64,000 nt of DNA from JAPXSY01 sp034003585 (GCA_034003585.1 JAVEYH010000005.1:1-64000), one strand, 5' to 3'. Positions 1 through 7,957 are shown, counted from the stretch's first letter. Notes: a model not told the origin generated them from the letters alone. A program made the numbers and translations.

Positions 1-27
1 TCCTCCCTACGTCACATCCCTTTCCCC

Positions 28-55
28 TTGCGTCTTCGACAAAAATCGTTAAAAT
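28..55 (+). promoter_or_regulatory. Putative sigma70 promoter for the acyl-CoA dehydrogenase gene
   Basis: TTGCGT (28-33), a 16-base spacer and TAAAAT (50-55). Transcription would start near 62, giving a leader of about 30 bases with an AAAGG ribosome site before the ATG at 91. Found by eye from hexamer match and spacing only. Confidence 0.45.
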
Positions 56-90
56 GTCATTCTCAAATTCGGTAAAGAAAGGTTCTGACG

Positions 91-2160
91 ATGAGCGATA
101 CCCCGCAGACCATGAAAATGTTGCCCGGCGACGAGATCCGGCAGATCATGTGGCGCTATGCCGACCGGTACGACATTCAGATGGCCGTGATGGGTGCCCG
201 TTCCGTGGCCCGCGGCCTCGTGGCCCGCCTGGTGGCTGACGGCGAACGCGCGACGCACGAGTGGACCGAGGCGAAGAACAGCCTCTATCAGGCGTTCGAC
301 GAGTCGGGCATCACCGCGGCGGGACTCGACATGGAGTACGGCGGCATCATCGAGGGACCGCGCAACCTGGCGCTGAGCCTGCTCGCCTTTGAGCTTTCGT
401 GGGTGGACGGCGGCGCCTCCACCTCCAGCCTGATCAACAACCTCGGCCTCGGCCCGATCGTCGAGAAAGGCACGCCCGAGCAGCGCGAGAAGTACATGCG
501 CGCCTGCGCCCCGGCCCAGCCCGGCGAGGACCGCAAACCGTGGCGCGCCGCCTTCGCCCTCACCGAGCCGCTTCCCTACGTGGGCGTGGACACCGGCGTG
601 GTCAGCGGCCGCGTGACCGTGGCCAAGTGGGAAGAGGGCCAGGAGCCGGTGCTGCACGTCGAGAAACGCGGCCGCTTCCTGACCAACATGGCTGTGGCCA
701 ACGTGCTCACCGCCGCGGTCGACACTGGCGACCCGCGCATCAAATCTTCCTGCATGGTGATTCTGGAGGAGACCGACCCGGGCGTCTTCGACCGCGGCAG
801 CCCGACCCTTAAGATGGTTCACCAGCTCTCCAACACCCACGACCCGATCTTCAGCCTCGACATCCCGGCCAGCCGCATCGTCGGCGGCTACACCGTCAAG
901 GACGGCGTGATCGTGCCCAACCTGACCCACAGCGAGATCATCGAAGCGGTCTTCTCCCGGACGCGCGTGGCGGTCGGCCTGATGACCGCCGCCAAACTGC
1001 TCTCCGCCGTCGAGCCGGTGATCCGCTACCACCGCGGCCGTTACCGCGGCGCGGCCGGCATTGAGGCCGGCACGCCCCGTTACGATCTGGGCATCCAGAT
1101 GAAAGAGGACGCCACCCAGCGCCTGGCCGATGTCTGGGCCACCGGCGAGGCCGCCACCTCGCTCGGCTTCGAGACCGCGCGCGCCTTTGACGCCCTCACG
1201 CCCGTCGAAACCCAGGTGCTCGGCGAGTTCGCGGCCCAGGGCATCTCGGGCCGCGCCCTGATGAAGGCGCTGCGCAAGCCGCAGGCCGACGCCGTCGAAC
1301 TGCTGGGACAGCTCGGCAAGCCCGAGGCCGAGCGCGACGCCGCCCGCATCGCAACGCTGCAGGCCGACCCGCTCGTGCGGTACGTCTGGCTCAGCGCGCT
1401 CTGCAACGTGCTCTGTCCGGCCACCAAGCTGTGGGACACCGGCCACGGCGCCAACATGCTGCGCGAGGCGGTCAGCCTGATGGGCGGGTACGGCATCACG
1501 GAGGACTGCCCCGGCTTCCTCTTCTACAAGTGGACCGACGCCCAGCTTGAGGCCACCTACGAAGGCCCGGAAGTGGTGCAGCGCCGCCAGATCAGCGTCA
1601 CCATGAACAACGAGGTCTTCCTGGCGCAGGTCGACCAGTGGATCGCGGAACTGCGCCGGCAGGCCGCCGCCGGTTCCGGCAACGGCCTCGACACGCTGGC
1701 CGACGGTTTCGCGCTCTGGCGCTGGACCCTCGCCTTCATCCAATCCGCCAAGGACGCCGAAGGCCGCCCGCTCTCGCAGAGCCAGCGCCACGGCGTGCTC
1801 TTCCCGATGGCCGACGCGGTCTCGTGGCTGCTGGCCGCCCGCTCGTTCGTCGCCGACATCCGCGAACTCGCCGCCAAGGGACCCGAGCACCCGGTGGTCG
1901 GCCCGGAGATCGAAGGCTACGTCAACACCTTCACCGATCTGGCTCACATGCAGATCGCGCGCGCTGTGGGCGAGGCGGGCCGCATCTGCGCCGAACTGGT
2001 TTACGGCTACGGCGCGGCCACGGCGGAGCAGACCGCGGAGTTCCAGGCGCTGCGCGCCAAGGCGGACGCCGCGCTGGCCGGCGCGCGTCTCGCCAAGGAC
2101 CGCGCCGCGCGCGCGCTCGCGCAGGTCATGATCCCCGAGGCCCTCGACTACCCGCAGTGA
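91..2160 (+). CDS. Acyl-CoA dehydrogenase family protein, large form
   Basis: Flavoenzyme of 689 residues expected to introduce a 2,3-double bond into an acyl-CoA and pass electrons to ETF. The fold is recognisable from the central TEP segment (AFALTEPLPYVGVDTG) and from LMGGYGITED followed by ATYEGPEVVQ, where the Glu of YEG is the usual catalytic base position. It is longer than the ~380-residue short-chain enzymes, with an extra C-terminal helical region, as in 600-plus-residue FadE-like proteins. The FAD-contact segment reads TEPLPYVGVD rather than the common TEPxxGSD, so substrate and even activity are uncertain. The ATG follows AAAGG by a suitable distance. No ETF or other beta-oxidation gene is adjacent, so the substrate cannot be inferred. 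Confidence 0.85.
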   Translation: MSDTPQTMKMLPGDEIRQIMWRYADRYDIQMAVMGARSVARGLVARLVADGERATHEWTEAKNSLYQAFDESGITAAGLDMEYGGIIEGPRNLALSLLAFELSWVDGGASTSSLINNLGLGPIVEKGTPEQREKYMRACAPAQPGEDRKPWRAAFALTEPLPYVGVDTGVVSGRVTVAKWEEGQEPVLHVEKRGRFLTNMAVANVLTAAVDTGDPRIKSSCMVILEETDPGVFDRGSPTLKMVHQLSNTHDPIFSLDIPASRIVGGYTVKDGVIVPNLTHSEIIEAVFSRTRVAVGLMTAAKLLSAVEPVIRYHRGRYRGAAGIEAGTPRYDLGIQMKEDATQRLADVWATGEAATSLGFETARAFDALTPVETQVLGEFAAQGISGRALMKALRKPQADAVELLGQLGKPEAERDAARIATLQADPLVRYVWLSALCNVLCPATKLWDTGHGANMLREAVSLMGGYGITEDCPGFLFYKWTDAQLEATYEGPEVVQRRQISVTMNNEVFLAQVDQWIAELRRQAAAGSGNGLDTLADGFALWRWTLAFIQSAKDAEGRPLSQSQRHGVLFPMADAVSWLLAARSFVADIRELAAKGPEHPVVGPEIEGYVNTFTDLAHMQIARAVGEAGRICAELVYGYGAATAEQTAEFQALRAKADAALAGARLAKDRAARALAQVMIPEALDYPQ

Positions 2161-2183
2161 TTGGGCCATCGGGATCGGGGTCG

Positions 2184-2224
2184 AGAACCCCTTTGTTTGA
2201 CGATACCGATCCCGATGCCGATGG
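2184..2224 (+). repeat. Dispersed CCGAT-rich repeat, copy 1
   Basis: The text AACCCCTTTGTTTGACGATA followed by CCGATCCCGATGCCGATGG resembles 4818-4862, where GTTTGTTTGACGAACCCGAT continues into the same CCGAT units. Both copies lie in the intergenic spaces flanking greA, which suggests a dispersed non-coding repeat. Confidence 0.6.
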
Positions 2225-2332
2225 TTCCGTCTCCCCGAAGCATCCGCGGACGCGGACGAGGACGAGGCCAACGAAACGGGGATGCGCCTGGATAACACGG
2301 CTTATTCCTTTGGCTTGTAGCCAAATCTAAAC

Positions 2333-2358
2333 GGACGGTTCGGGGAACCGTCCCTACC
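2333..2358 (+). repeat. REP-like hairpin, copy 1a
   Basis: GGACGGTTC-GGG-GAACCGTCC followed by CTACC; a perfect 9-bp stem. The same sequence recurs at 28720-28745 and, with a G-C for A-T change in both arms, at 57480-57505. Confidence 0.8.
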
Positions 2359-2394
2359 GAAGGATCACTAAGAACGGGCAACACAACATGTTCA

Positions 2395-2420
2395 GGTAGG
2401 GTCGTTTCCCCGAAACGACC
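2395..2420 (-). repeat. REP-like hairpin, copy 1b (inverted)
   Basis: GGTAGG then GTCGTTTC-CCC-GAAACGAC; reverse orientation of the 2333 unit with different but still complementary arms. Confidence 0.75.
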
Positions 2421-2476
2421 GCCTGCGGCGCCAAAGGAATAAGCCGTGCCCCGGGTCAGTCCACGCAGTCCCATTC

Positions 2477-2505
2477 TTCCCATGCGGGGCGGTTTCTGTT
2501 ATCTT
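2477..2505 (+). promoter_or_regulatory. Putative extended -10 promoter for greA
   Basis: TGTTATCTT (2497-2505) gives an extended -10; the weak -35 candidate TTCCCA (2477-2482) sits 17 bases upstream. The ATG is at 2536 with AAGGAAT as ribosome site. Confidence 0.4.
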
Positions 2506-2535
2506 CCCGTAATTGTCTTCTATAAGGAATTTTTG

Positions 2536-4677
2536 ATGACGGCTGCGGCACTGACTCCCGAAGAACTCGAGACACGATTCCTCTCCCTGCTCGAAACCCG
2601 TCCCCTCCCGGTCACGGACCTGCTGCCCCTGCTTCAGGCGGTCACGGTCGCCGCCGGCGCGGCCAAAGCCGAAGAATGGACCATGCTGCTCATCCAGGAA
2701 CTGGTCGACGCGGCGGATTTCGGCGGGCTGTTCCTGGCCGTCACCGACCGGATGGAACCGCTCTCCCGCGCGCTCGCGTCCGATGCGATCCTGCGCCTGT
2801 TCAAACAGACCCGTCCGGACCGTCTTACCGATGCGCTGCTTGATGCGGCCCGGTTCGGGGACGGACCGCTTTGCGAGGCGTTGAAACGCCTCGGCACCCT
2901 GCTCGCGCTGAAACCGGGCGCGCAGGTCATCGACCCGTCGTGGGGGTTCGGCATCATCCGGGAGGCCGACAGCTTTTACAAACGCTTCTCGCTGGACTTC
3001 ACCCGTAAGCCGCGGCACGAGATCCCCTTCGCCATAGCCTGCGACAGCCTCACGGCCGCCCCGCAAGACCACCTTCTCACCGTGCGCCACAATGATCCCG
3101 AAGGGTTCGCGCGGACCGTGAGGGAGCAGCCCGGCGAACTGCTCCGGATGACCCTGCAAAGTTACGGCGACCTGACCGCGGTCAGGATCGAGGATCTGCT
3201 CGTCCGGGAGAAGATCCTCACCCCGGACGAATGGAAGGGGTTCTGGGACGCCGCGCGCAAGGCGCTGAAACAGGATCCGCTGGTCGTCTTCCCTGCCAAA
3301 AAGAGCGAGCCGCTCCGCCTGCTGGCCGAAGCCGAATCGTACGGCGACACTTGGTTCGCCACCTTCGGCGCGACCAAAAATCCGGAGCGGCTCCTCACGC
3401 GGGCGATCGAGCTGGAGGCCGCGGGTCAGATCGCCGGCCTGGACGCGGCCCAGCGCGCCATCCTGGAAGAGCGGCTGCATTTCGCCCTCCGCGCCGCGCA
3501 TCAGGCCGATGCGGCCCTGTACGCCCGTCTGGCCGTCATGGTCTCGCGCCTCGGATTCCTGACCCCGCCGACGGATCAGTTGCGCGCGCACCTCTGGGAG
3601 GGGCAGCGTTTCCTCCGCGCGTCCGAAACCCTGACCGTCAAAGACGCCGCGGGCCTCGCGACCTTCCTGCTCGCGGAAGGGTCCGCCGCGACGCAACGGC
3701 TGCTGGACGCCCTGCCGCGGATGCCGTTCTCCCTGCTCAACGAAGTGCTGAACCGGCTGAACACGGCGGCCGAGGCGGAGGAGGCGTGCCGCAAACTGCT
3801 GGCCCAGCCCAAGGCGCCGCCCACCCTCGTTTACTGGGTTTTCCGCAACCGCGGCACGCTGGGATGGCGGCTGCCGCCGCTGCACGAACTGCTGGACCAT
3901 GCGGTCCAGATCATCGAAAGCCGCCTTTCCGGCGAGGCGCTGCGCATGCAGAACCAGCTCAAACGCCTCTTCGGCCAAGCCGCATGGCTGGAACCGGTGT
4001 TCGCGGAACTGGACGTGCCCCAGCGCCAACGGATCTTTGAGCGCATCCAGGCCTCGCCCGCCTGGGATCCCGCGACGCACCGCTCCCTGCTGGGGCGCAT
4101 GCTGAAACTCGACCCGTCCCTGGCCGAACGCAAAAAAGCCGCACCGGCCCCTTCGCGGGAGAGTGTGCGCTGGACCTCCTGGCGCTCTCTGGCCGAACGG
4201 CAGCTCCAGTACAAAAAGCTGATCGAGGTCGAACTTCCGAAAAACAGCCGGGACATCGCCACAGCCCGGAGTTACGGCGATCTGCGCGAGAATTTCGAGT
4301 ATCAGGCCGCCAAGGATTTTCAGCGGCAGCTGCTGCAGCGCCAGGCCGAGATCCAGCAGGAGCTCAAACTCGTCAAAGGGACCGACTTCGCGGACGCGCC
4401 GCACGCGGCGGCAGGCCCCGGCACGCGCGTGGCGCTGTGCCTGGCCGACAACACGCGCGTCGTGTACGCCATCCTCGGAGAGTGGGACCGCGATGAGGGA
4501 CTGAACATCATCTCCAGCCAATCGCGCCTCGCCCTCTGTCTCACGGGCCGGACCGCAGGCGAGCAGGTGCGCGTGCCCGGGCCGTCCGGCGAGGAAACCG
4601 CCCGGATCGAGGCGGTCCTGCCGCTGGACGAGCCCATCCGCGAGTGGATCCGCTCGCAACCGACCGCGGTGCCCTGA
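2536..4677 (+). CDS. greA: Transcript cleavage factor GreA with long N-terminal extension
   Basis: 713-residue protein whose last ~160 residues are GreA. A coiled-coil hairpin segment contains YGDLRENFEYQAAKDFQ, matching the GDLxENxEY tip whose acidic residues hold Mg in the RNA polymerase secondary channel. It is followed by a C-terminal FKBP-like GreA domain (from about ADAPHAAAGPGTRVAL to VLPLDEPIREWI). The first ~540 residues are helical and have no counterpart in ordinary ~158-residue GreA. Chlamydial GreA has the same overall size and layout, so this is a PVC-type form; the extension's role is unknown. The start at 2536 was chosen for the AAGGAAT ribosome site five bases upstream; an in-frame ATG at 2446 has none and begins inside the upstream repeat. 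A DksA gene follows. Confidence 0.9.
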   Translation: MTAAALTPEELETRFLSLLETRPLPVTDLLPLLQAVTVAAGAAKAEEWTMLLIQELVDAADFGGLFLAVTDRMEPLSRALASDAILRLFKQTRPDRLTDALLDAARFGDGPLCEALKRLGTLLALKPGAQVIDPSWGFGIIREADSFYKRFSLDFTRKPRHEIPFAIACDSLTAAPQDHLLTVRHNDPEGFARTVREQPGELLRMTLQSYGDLTAVRIEDLLVREKILTPDEWKGFWDAARKALKQDPLVVFPAKKSEPLRLLAEAESYGDTWFATFGATKNPERLLTRAIELEAAGQIAGLDAAQRAILEERLHFALRAAHQADAALYARLAVMVSRLGFLTPPTDQLRAHLWEGQRFLRASETLTVKDAAGLATFLLAEGSAATQRLLDALPRMPFSLLNEVLNRLNTAAEAEEACRKLLAQPKAPPTLVYWVFRNRGTLGWRLPPLHELLDHAVQIIESRLSGEALRMQNQLKRLFGQAAWLEPVFAELDVPQRQRIFERIQASPAWDPATHRSLLGRMLKLDPSLAERKKAAPAPSRESVRWTSWRSLAERQLQYKKLIEVELPKNSRDIATARSYGDLRENFEYQAAKDFQRQLLQRQAEIQQELKLVKGTDFADAPHAAAGPGTRVALCLADNTRVVYAILGEWDRDEGLNIISSQSRLALCLTGRTAGEQVRVPGPSGEETARIEAVLPLDEPIREWIRSQPTAVP

Positions 4678-4750
4678 AGCGGTGTCCGGCAAGGCGGAGG
4701 GGAATGGACCGGGGCGCGGACGGCCTCGTCCGCAACAGCGTTTTGTTCTG

Positions 4751-4783
4751 GCGGATTCACCTTTGTTGACTCGCGCCCGCACC
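4751..4783. repeat. Degenerate hairpin repeat related to 10350-10382
   Basis: GCGGATTCACCTTTGTTGAC continues into TCGCGCCCGCACC, a decayed version of the perfect palindrome at 10350-10382. Confidence 0.45.
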
Positions 4784-4817
4784 TTGAGGAAGATTTCGGA
4801 GGGAGGAGATCGGCGTT

Positions 4818-4862
4818 GTAACCCCCGTTTGTTTGACGAACCCGATGCCGATTCCGATACCG
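4818..4862 (+). repeat. Dispersed CCGAT-rich repeat, copy 2
   Basis: Shares the GTTTGTTTGACGA core and following CCGATGCCGATTCCGATACC-type units with 2184-2224. Confidence 0.6.
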
Positions 4863-4943
4863 GCCCCGACGCCGAGGGTCCCGTCTTTAGAACCAGAAGG
4901 AAGGATTGTCCATCGATATCAGGACCGGACATCCGTTCTGAAA

Positions 4944-5010
4944 CTCCTCCTTCCTAAATCCTGACTTCTCCTTGGGTGTGGTTCCGTTCCAACGAAACGG
5001 AATCACACCC
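4944..5010 (+). repeat. Family-2 hairpin repeat upstream of dksA
   Basis: Hairpin GGGTGTGGTTCCGTT (4974-4988) / AACGGAATCACACCC (4996-5010), one G.T pair. The ~30 bases to its left (CTCCTTCCTAAATCCTGACT onward) match those left of the hairpin at 54470, so the repeat unit is longer than the palindrome. It ends 12 bases before the dksA -35. Confidence 0.7.
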
Positions 5011-5022
5011 CGGATTCGGGGC

Positions 5023-5051
5023 TTGTGATTCCACGTCTTGCCCTGTATAAT
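5023..5051 (+). promoter_or_regulatory. Strong sigma70-type promoter for dksA
   Basis: TTGTGA (5023-5028), 17-base spacer, consensus TATAAT (5046-5051). Predicted start near 5058. The promoter excludes an in-frame ATG at 5025 as the translation start. Confidence 0.65.
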
Positions 5052-5099
5052 GCGCCATTCTTCACTGCAAAACGGATTATCGATCAAGCGAGGTGCCCG

Positions 5100-5768
5100 A
5101 TGGCAACTACCCGTAAAACCAAGACCGGCTCCGCCAAGAAGAGCCCCCCCAAGCCCGTGCGGAAAGCCCCGGCCAAACGCGCCGCCGTTACCGTAGCGAA
5201 AAAGCCCGCGGCACGGAAACCGGGCGCGCAGGCCAAACCTGCGCGAGCCGCGAAGAAAGCCCCCATGACCCCATCCCGAACCGTTGTCCGCAAGACCGCC
5301 GCAAAACGGCGCACCCCAACCGAAGCGCCCGCGAAAAAAGGTCTTCCGCCTCAGAAACCCGCGGCCAGGAAGCCCGCGCACGGCGCGGATGCCGGCCGCC
5401 TTCATTTCAGCAAACACGACCTGAACGCATTCAAACTCGACCTGCTCTCCATGCGCGAACGCATCACCGGGCAGTCCGGCGCCATGCGGCACGCCGCGCT
5501 GCAGCGCACCGACGAGACCAATCCGGAAGAGGACGGGACCGACGCCTTCATGCGCCTGCAGACGCTGGAACAGGTCAGCAGCCAGCAGCAGATCATCACG
5601 AACATCGACGAGGCGCTGCGGTCGATCGAGAAGGGGAGCTACGGCGTGTGCGACGCATGCGGCGAGCTGATCAGCAAACCCCGTCTGGCCGTGTTGCCGT
5701 TCGCCAAAAACTGCATCCGCTGCCAGTCCGAAATGGAAAAGCAGATCCGTTGCCGCGGACGCAGATAA
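5100..5768 (+). CDS. dksA: DksA/TraR-type zinc-finger regulator with histone-H1-like N-terminal tail
   Basis: 222 residues. The C-terminal half is DksA-like: a helical region followed by a four-Cys zinc finger (GVCDACGE ... NCIRCQ, CxxC-17-CxxC). DksA binds the RNA polymerase secondary channel and tunes initiation, often with ppGpp. The first ~100 residues are Lys/Ala/Pro-rich with repeated AKKxP, KPARA and RKTAAKR units resembling the histone H1 C-tail, so this part probably binds nucleic acid and is disordered. The start at 5100 lies downstream of a TATAAT box and has a modest GCGAGG site. lspA follows after nine bases, so it likely heads a dksA-lspA-miaA-radC operon. The N-terminal fusion is the unusual feature. 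Confidence 0.85.
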   Translation: MATTRKTKTGSAKKSPPKPVRKAPAKRAAVTVAKKPAARKPGAQAKPARAAKKAPMTPSRTVVRKTAAKRRTPTEAPAKKGLPPQKPAARKPAHGADAGRLHFSKHDLNAFKLDLLSMRERITGQSGAMRHAALQRTDETNPEEDGTDAFMRLQTLEQVSSQQQIITNIDEALRSIEKGSYGVCDACGELISKPRLAVLPFAKNCIRCQSEMEKQIRCRGRR

Positions 5769-5777
5769 GGTTCTGAC

Positions 5778-6266
5778 ATGCGCGTGCCCCTCCTCGCGGC
5801 CCTGCTGGTGACGGCCGACCAGATCTCGAAATATTGGGCGGTCGCCCGGCTTCAGGCGTCGGGATCGGTGCCGGTGGTCCCCGGCCTGTTCAGCTTCAGC
5901 TACGTGGAGAACCAGGGCGCGGCGTGGGGCATGCTCGCCGGACGCCAAGTCTTCCTGATCGGGTTCTCGCTCGCCACCCTGATCTTCATGGTCTGGCGCC
6001 GCCGCGCGCTCTTCGGCGCGCTCCACGGCCGGACGGCGATCATGTCCCTGCTCTTCGGCGGCGTGACCGGGAACCTGATCGACCGGCTGCGACTGGGGCA
6101 CGTCATCGATTTTCTGGATTTTCACTGGGGCGACGCGCATTTTCCCGCGTTCAATGTGGCGGATTCGGCAATCTGCTGCGGCGTCTTCCTCTACCTCATC
6201 ATGCAGTGGCGCCATGACCGGCAGGCGGCGCGGGACCGGATGACGGGGCCGGAAACGGGGGACTGA
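5778..6266 (+). CDS. lspA: Lipoprotein signal peptidase (signal peptidase II)
   Basis: 162-residue inner-membrane aspartyl protease that cleaves prolipoprotein signal peptides after lipid attachment. Family signatures are in order: DQISKYW near the N-terminus, VENQGAAWG, GGVTGNLIDRLRLGHVIDFLDFHW with the first catalytic Asp, and FPAFNVADSAI with the second. Four hydrophobic segments are evident and length is normal. An AAGG ribosome site precedes the ATG. Lipoprotein substrates are present in this window (the 936-residue fusion with an LTSC lipobox, and probably DctP). Confidence 0.96.
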   Translation: MRVPLLAALLVTADQISKYWAVARLQASGSVPVVPGLFSFSYVENQGAAWGMLAGRQVFLIGFSLATLIFMVWRRRALFGALHGRTAIMSLLFGGVTGNLIDRLRLGHVIDFLDFHWGDAHFPAFNVADSAICCGVFLYLIMQWRHDRQAARDRMTGPETGD

Positions 6267-6273
6267 CAACCCG

Positions 6274-7218
6274 ATGACCCTCGCTTGGACACTGGCCGGT
6301 GCGACGGCCACGGGCAAAAGCGCCGCCGCACAACTCCTGGCGGAACGATTGGGAATCGCGATCCTCTCCGCCGACGCCATGCTGGTTTATCGCGGCATGG
6401 ATGTCGGCACCGCCAAGCCCTCCGCGGCAGAGCGCGCGCGGGTGACCTATTTCGGCGTGGACCTCGTGACGCCGGACCAGCCCTTCAGCACCGGCGCCTG
6501 GTTGCGCGAGGCGGCCCGCGCCGCCGCGCATGCAGGCGCCGCCGCCTCCTCCGGCGCCGCCCCCGCCCTCCTGACGGTGGGGGGCACAGGCCTTTACTTC
6601 AAAGCCCTGACCCGCGGGCTGGACAGCGAAGTCGCCGACCCCGCGCGCCGCGCCCATTGGCAGGCGCGCTTTGAGGCGGAAGGTGTCGAAGCCCTGCGCG
6701 ATGCCCTTGCCGCGCTGGACCCCCACGCGCTGGCCACCCTCTCCGACCCCTCCAACCCGCGCCGCCTGATCCGCGCGATCGAACAGCTTGAGAGCCGCCG
6801 CCGCCTGCCGCAAAGCTGGAAACAGCCCGGACCCGACGCGCCGCTGACGGTGCTGCGCCTGCCGCGCGAACAGCTCCACCGGCGCATCCGGGCTCGGGTG
6901 GAGTCCATGTTCGCGCAGGGCCTCGTGGAGGAGATCCGCTCGCTCCGCCGCCGGTACCCGGTCTGGTCCGCCAGCGCCGCGCAGGCGATCGGGTACGCCG
7001 AAGGGTGCGCCCTGCTGAACGGCGCCCTCTCACAGGCTGAGGCGTTCGAGCGGATCGTGATCCGCACGCGCCAGCTCGCCAAACGCCAGGAAACCTGGTT
7101 CCGTCACCAGACCCAGGCGGTTTGGATCGACACCGACGAACGCGACCCGCCCGGACGGACCGCCGAACGGATTCTCAACGCATGGAGGCAACATGGAGCG
7201 ACACCCCTGCCCCTCTGA
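6274..7218 (+). CDS. miaA: tRNA dimethylallyltransferase
   Basis: 314 residues; transfers the dimethylallyl group to N6 of A37 in tRNAs reading UNN codons. The P-loop GATATGKS lies near residue 8, followed by SADAMLVYRGMDVGTAKPS (family DSxQVYxxxDIGTAKP) and, late in the protein, AQAIGYAEGCALLNG and RTRQLAKRQETWFR, the tRNA-binding signature. The ATG follows lspA by seven bases with only a distant purine run, so translation may depend on coupling. Its 3' end overlaps radC by 26 bases. Confidence 0.96.
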   Translation: MTLAWTLAGATATGKSAAAQLLAERLGIAILSADAMLVYRGMDVGTAKPSAAERARVTYFGVDLVTPDQPFSTGAWLREAARAAAHAGAAASSGAAPALLTVGGTGLYFKALTRGLDSEVADPARRAHWQARFEAEGVEALRDALAALDPHALATLSDPSNPRRLIRAIEQLESRRRLPQSWKQPGPDAPLTVLRLPREQLHRRIRARVESMFAQGLVEEIRSLRRRYPVWSASAAQAIGYAEGCALLNGALSQAEAFERIVIRTRQLAKRQETWFRHQTQAVWIDTDERDPPGRTAERILNAWRQHGATPLPL

Positions 7219-7957
7219 CCGCCGCACCGCCTATCCCGACGCGGCGCCGCCGATACGCGACCTGCCGGTGGAGATGCGCCCGCGCGAGGAACTCCAGCGC
7301 CGCGGCGCGGAAAACCTACCGGACGAACTGCTGCTGGCGATTCTGCTGCGCTCCGGCCTCCCCGGCAAGAACGTGACCGAACTCGCCCGCGAGATCCTGT
7401 TCCGGTACGGCGGCCTCGCCGCGCTTTCGAAAACCACCTTCGAGGAGCTGCTGCACAACCGGATCAAAGGCCTCGGGAAGGTCAAGGCCCTGGAACTCTC
7501 GGCCGCGCTGGAACTCGGACGCCGCGCCGCCCAACAGGGTCCGCGCCACGACACGCCCGTGATCCGGGACCCGGAAGCGGCCTACCGGGTGCTGCTCCCG
7601 CTCACGCGCGCCCTGCAGCAGGAGATTTTCTGGACCCTGCTGCTGGACACCAAGAGCCGGCTGATCGGCCAGCCGGTCGAGACTTCCCGCGGCCTGCTGG
7701 ACTCCAGTCCCGTCCACCCGCGCGAAGTCTTCAACAAAGCCGTGCGCTACAGCGCGGCCTCCATGATCCTGGCCCATAACCATCCGTCGGGCGATCCGGT
7801 CCCCTCCAAAGAGGACATCGAGATCACGCGCCGGCTGGTCGAGGCGGCGCGCATCCTGGGCATCCGGGTGGTCGACCACCTGATCGTGGGCAAACCCTCC
7901 GCCGCCTCGCCCGGGTACGTCAGCCTGCGCGAACGGAACCTGGTGGCGTTCGAATAG
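7193..7957 (+). CDS. radC: RadC family protein (JAB/MPN+ domain)
   Basis: 254 residues. An N-terminal UPF0758/helix-hairpin-helix region (LLHNRIKGLGKVKA) is followed by a JAB metalloprotease-like domain with HNHPSGDPVPSKEDIEITRRL, which keeps the HxH...S...D zinc ligand pattern. RadC is annotated as DNA repair, but its biochemical role is unsettled. The start overlaps the end of miaA and has a clear GGAGG site (7184-7188). A hairpin at 7958-7987 follows the stop. Confidence 0.93.
   Translation: MERHPCPSDRRTAYPDAAPPIRDLPVEMRPREELQRRGAENLPDELLLAILLRSGLPGKNVTELAREILFRYGGLAALSKTTFEELLHNRIKGLGKVKALELSAALELGRRAAQQGPRHDTPVIRDPEAAYRVLLPLTRALQQEIFWTLLLDTKSRLIGQPVETSRGLLDSSPVHPREVFNKAVRYSAASMILAHNHPSGDPVPSKEDIEITRRLVEAARILGIRVVDHLIVGKPSAASPGYVSLRERNLVAFE

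Larger units (their letters stand above)
2296..2448. mobile_element. 153-bp MITE-like element with 19-bp terminal inverted repeats
   Basis: CACGGCTTATTCCTTTGGC at 2296-2314 is the exact reverse complement of 2430-2448. Between these ends are two REP-like hairpins in opposite orientation, at 2333-2353 and 2400-2420, with their CCTACC/GGTAGG tags facing each other. There is no reading frame for a transposase and no clear target-site duplication, so mobility is inferred from architecture alone. Confidence 0.6.
2161..2535. other. Intergenic region between acyl-CoA dehydrogenase and greA, repeat-filled
   Basis: No gene seen. It holds a CCGAT-rich low-complexity repeat (2184-2224), a GGACGA-type stretch near 2245-2268, a 153-bp palindromic element (2296-2448) and a putative greA promoter (2477-2505). 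Coding potential here is only a reading of repeat sequence. Confidence 0.7.
4678..5099. other. Intergenic region between greA and dksA with several repeats
   Basis: No gene seen. It contains a degenerate hairpin (4751-4783), the second CCGAT-rich repeat (4818-4862), a ~67-bp hairpin repeat (4944-5010) and the dksA promoter (5023-5051). Confidence 0.7.

Noticed and set aside
49..2298. Very long open frames opposite known genes (also 2392-4932, 12002-13561, 17417-19477, 57808-60576)
   Set aside because: They are antisense or frame-shadow readings of GC-rich genes, rich in Arg, Ala, Gly and Pro, without domains or ribosome sites; the opposite strand encodes clear families in each case.
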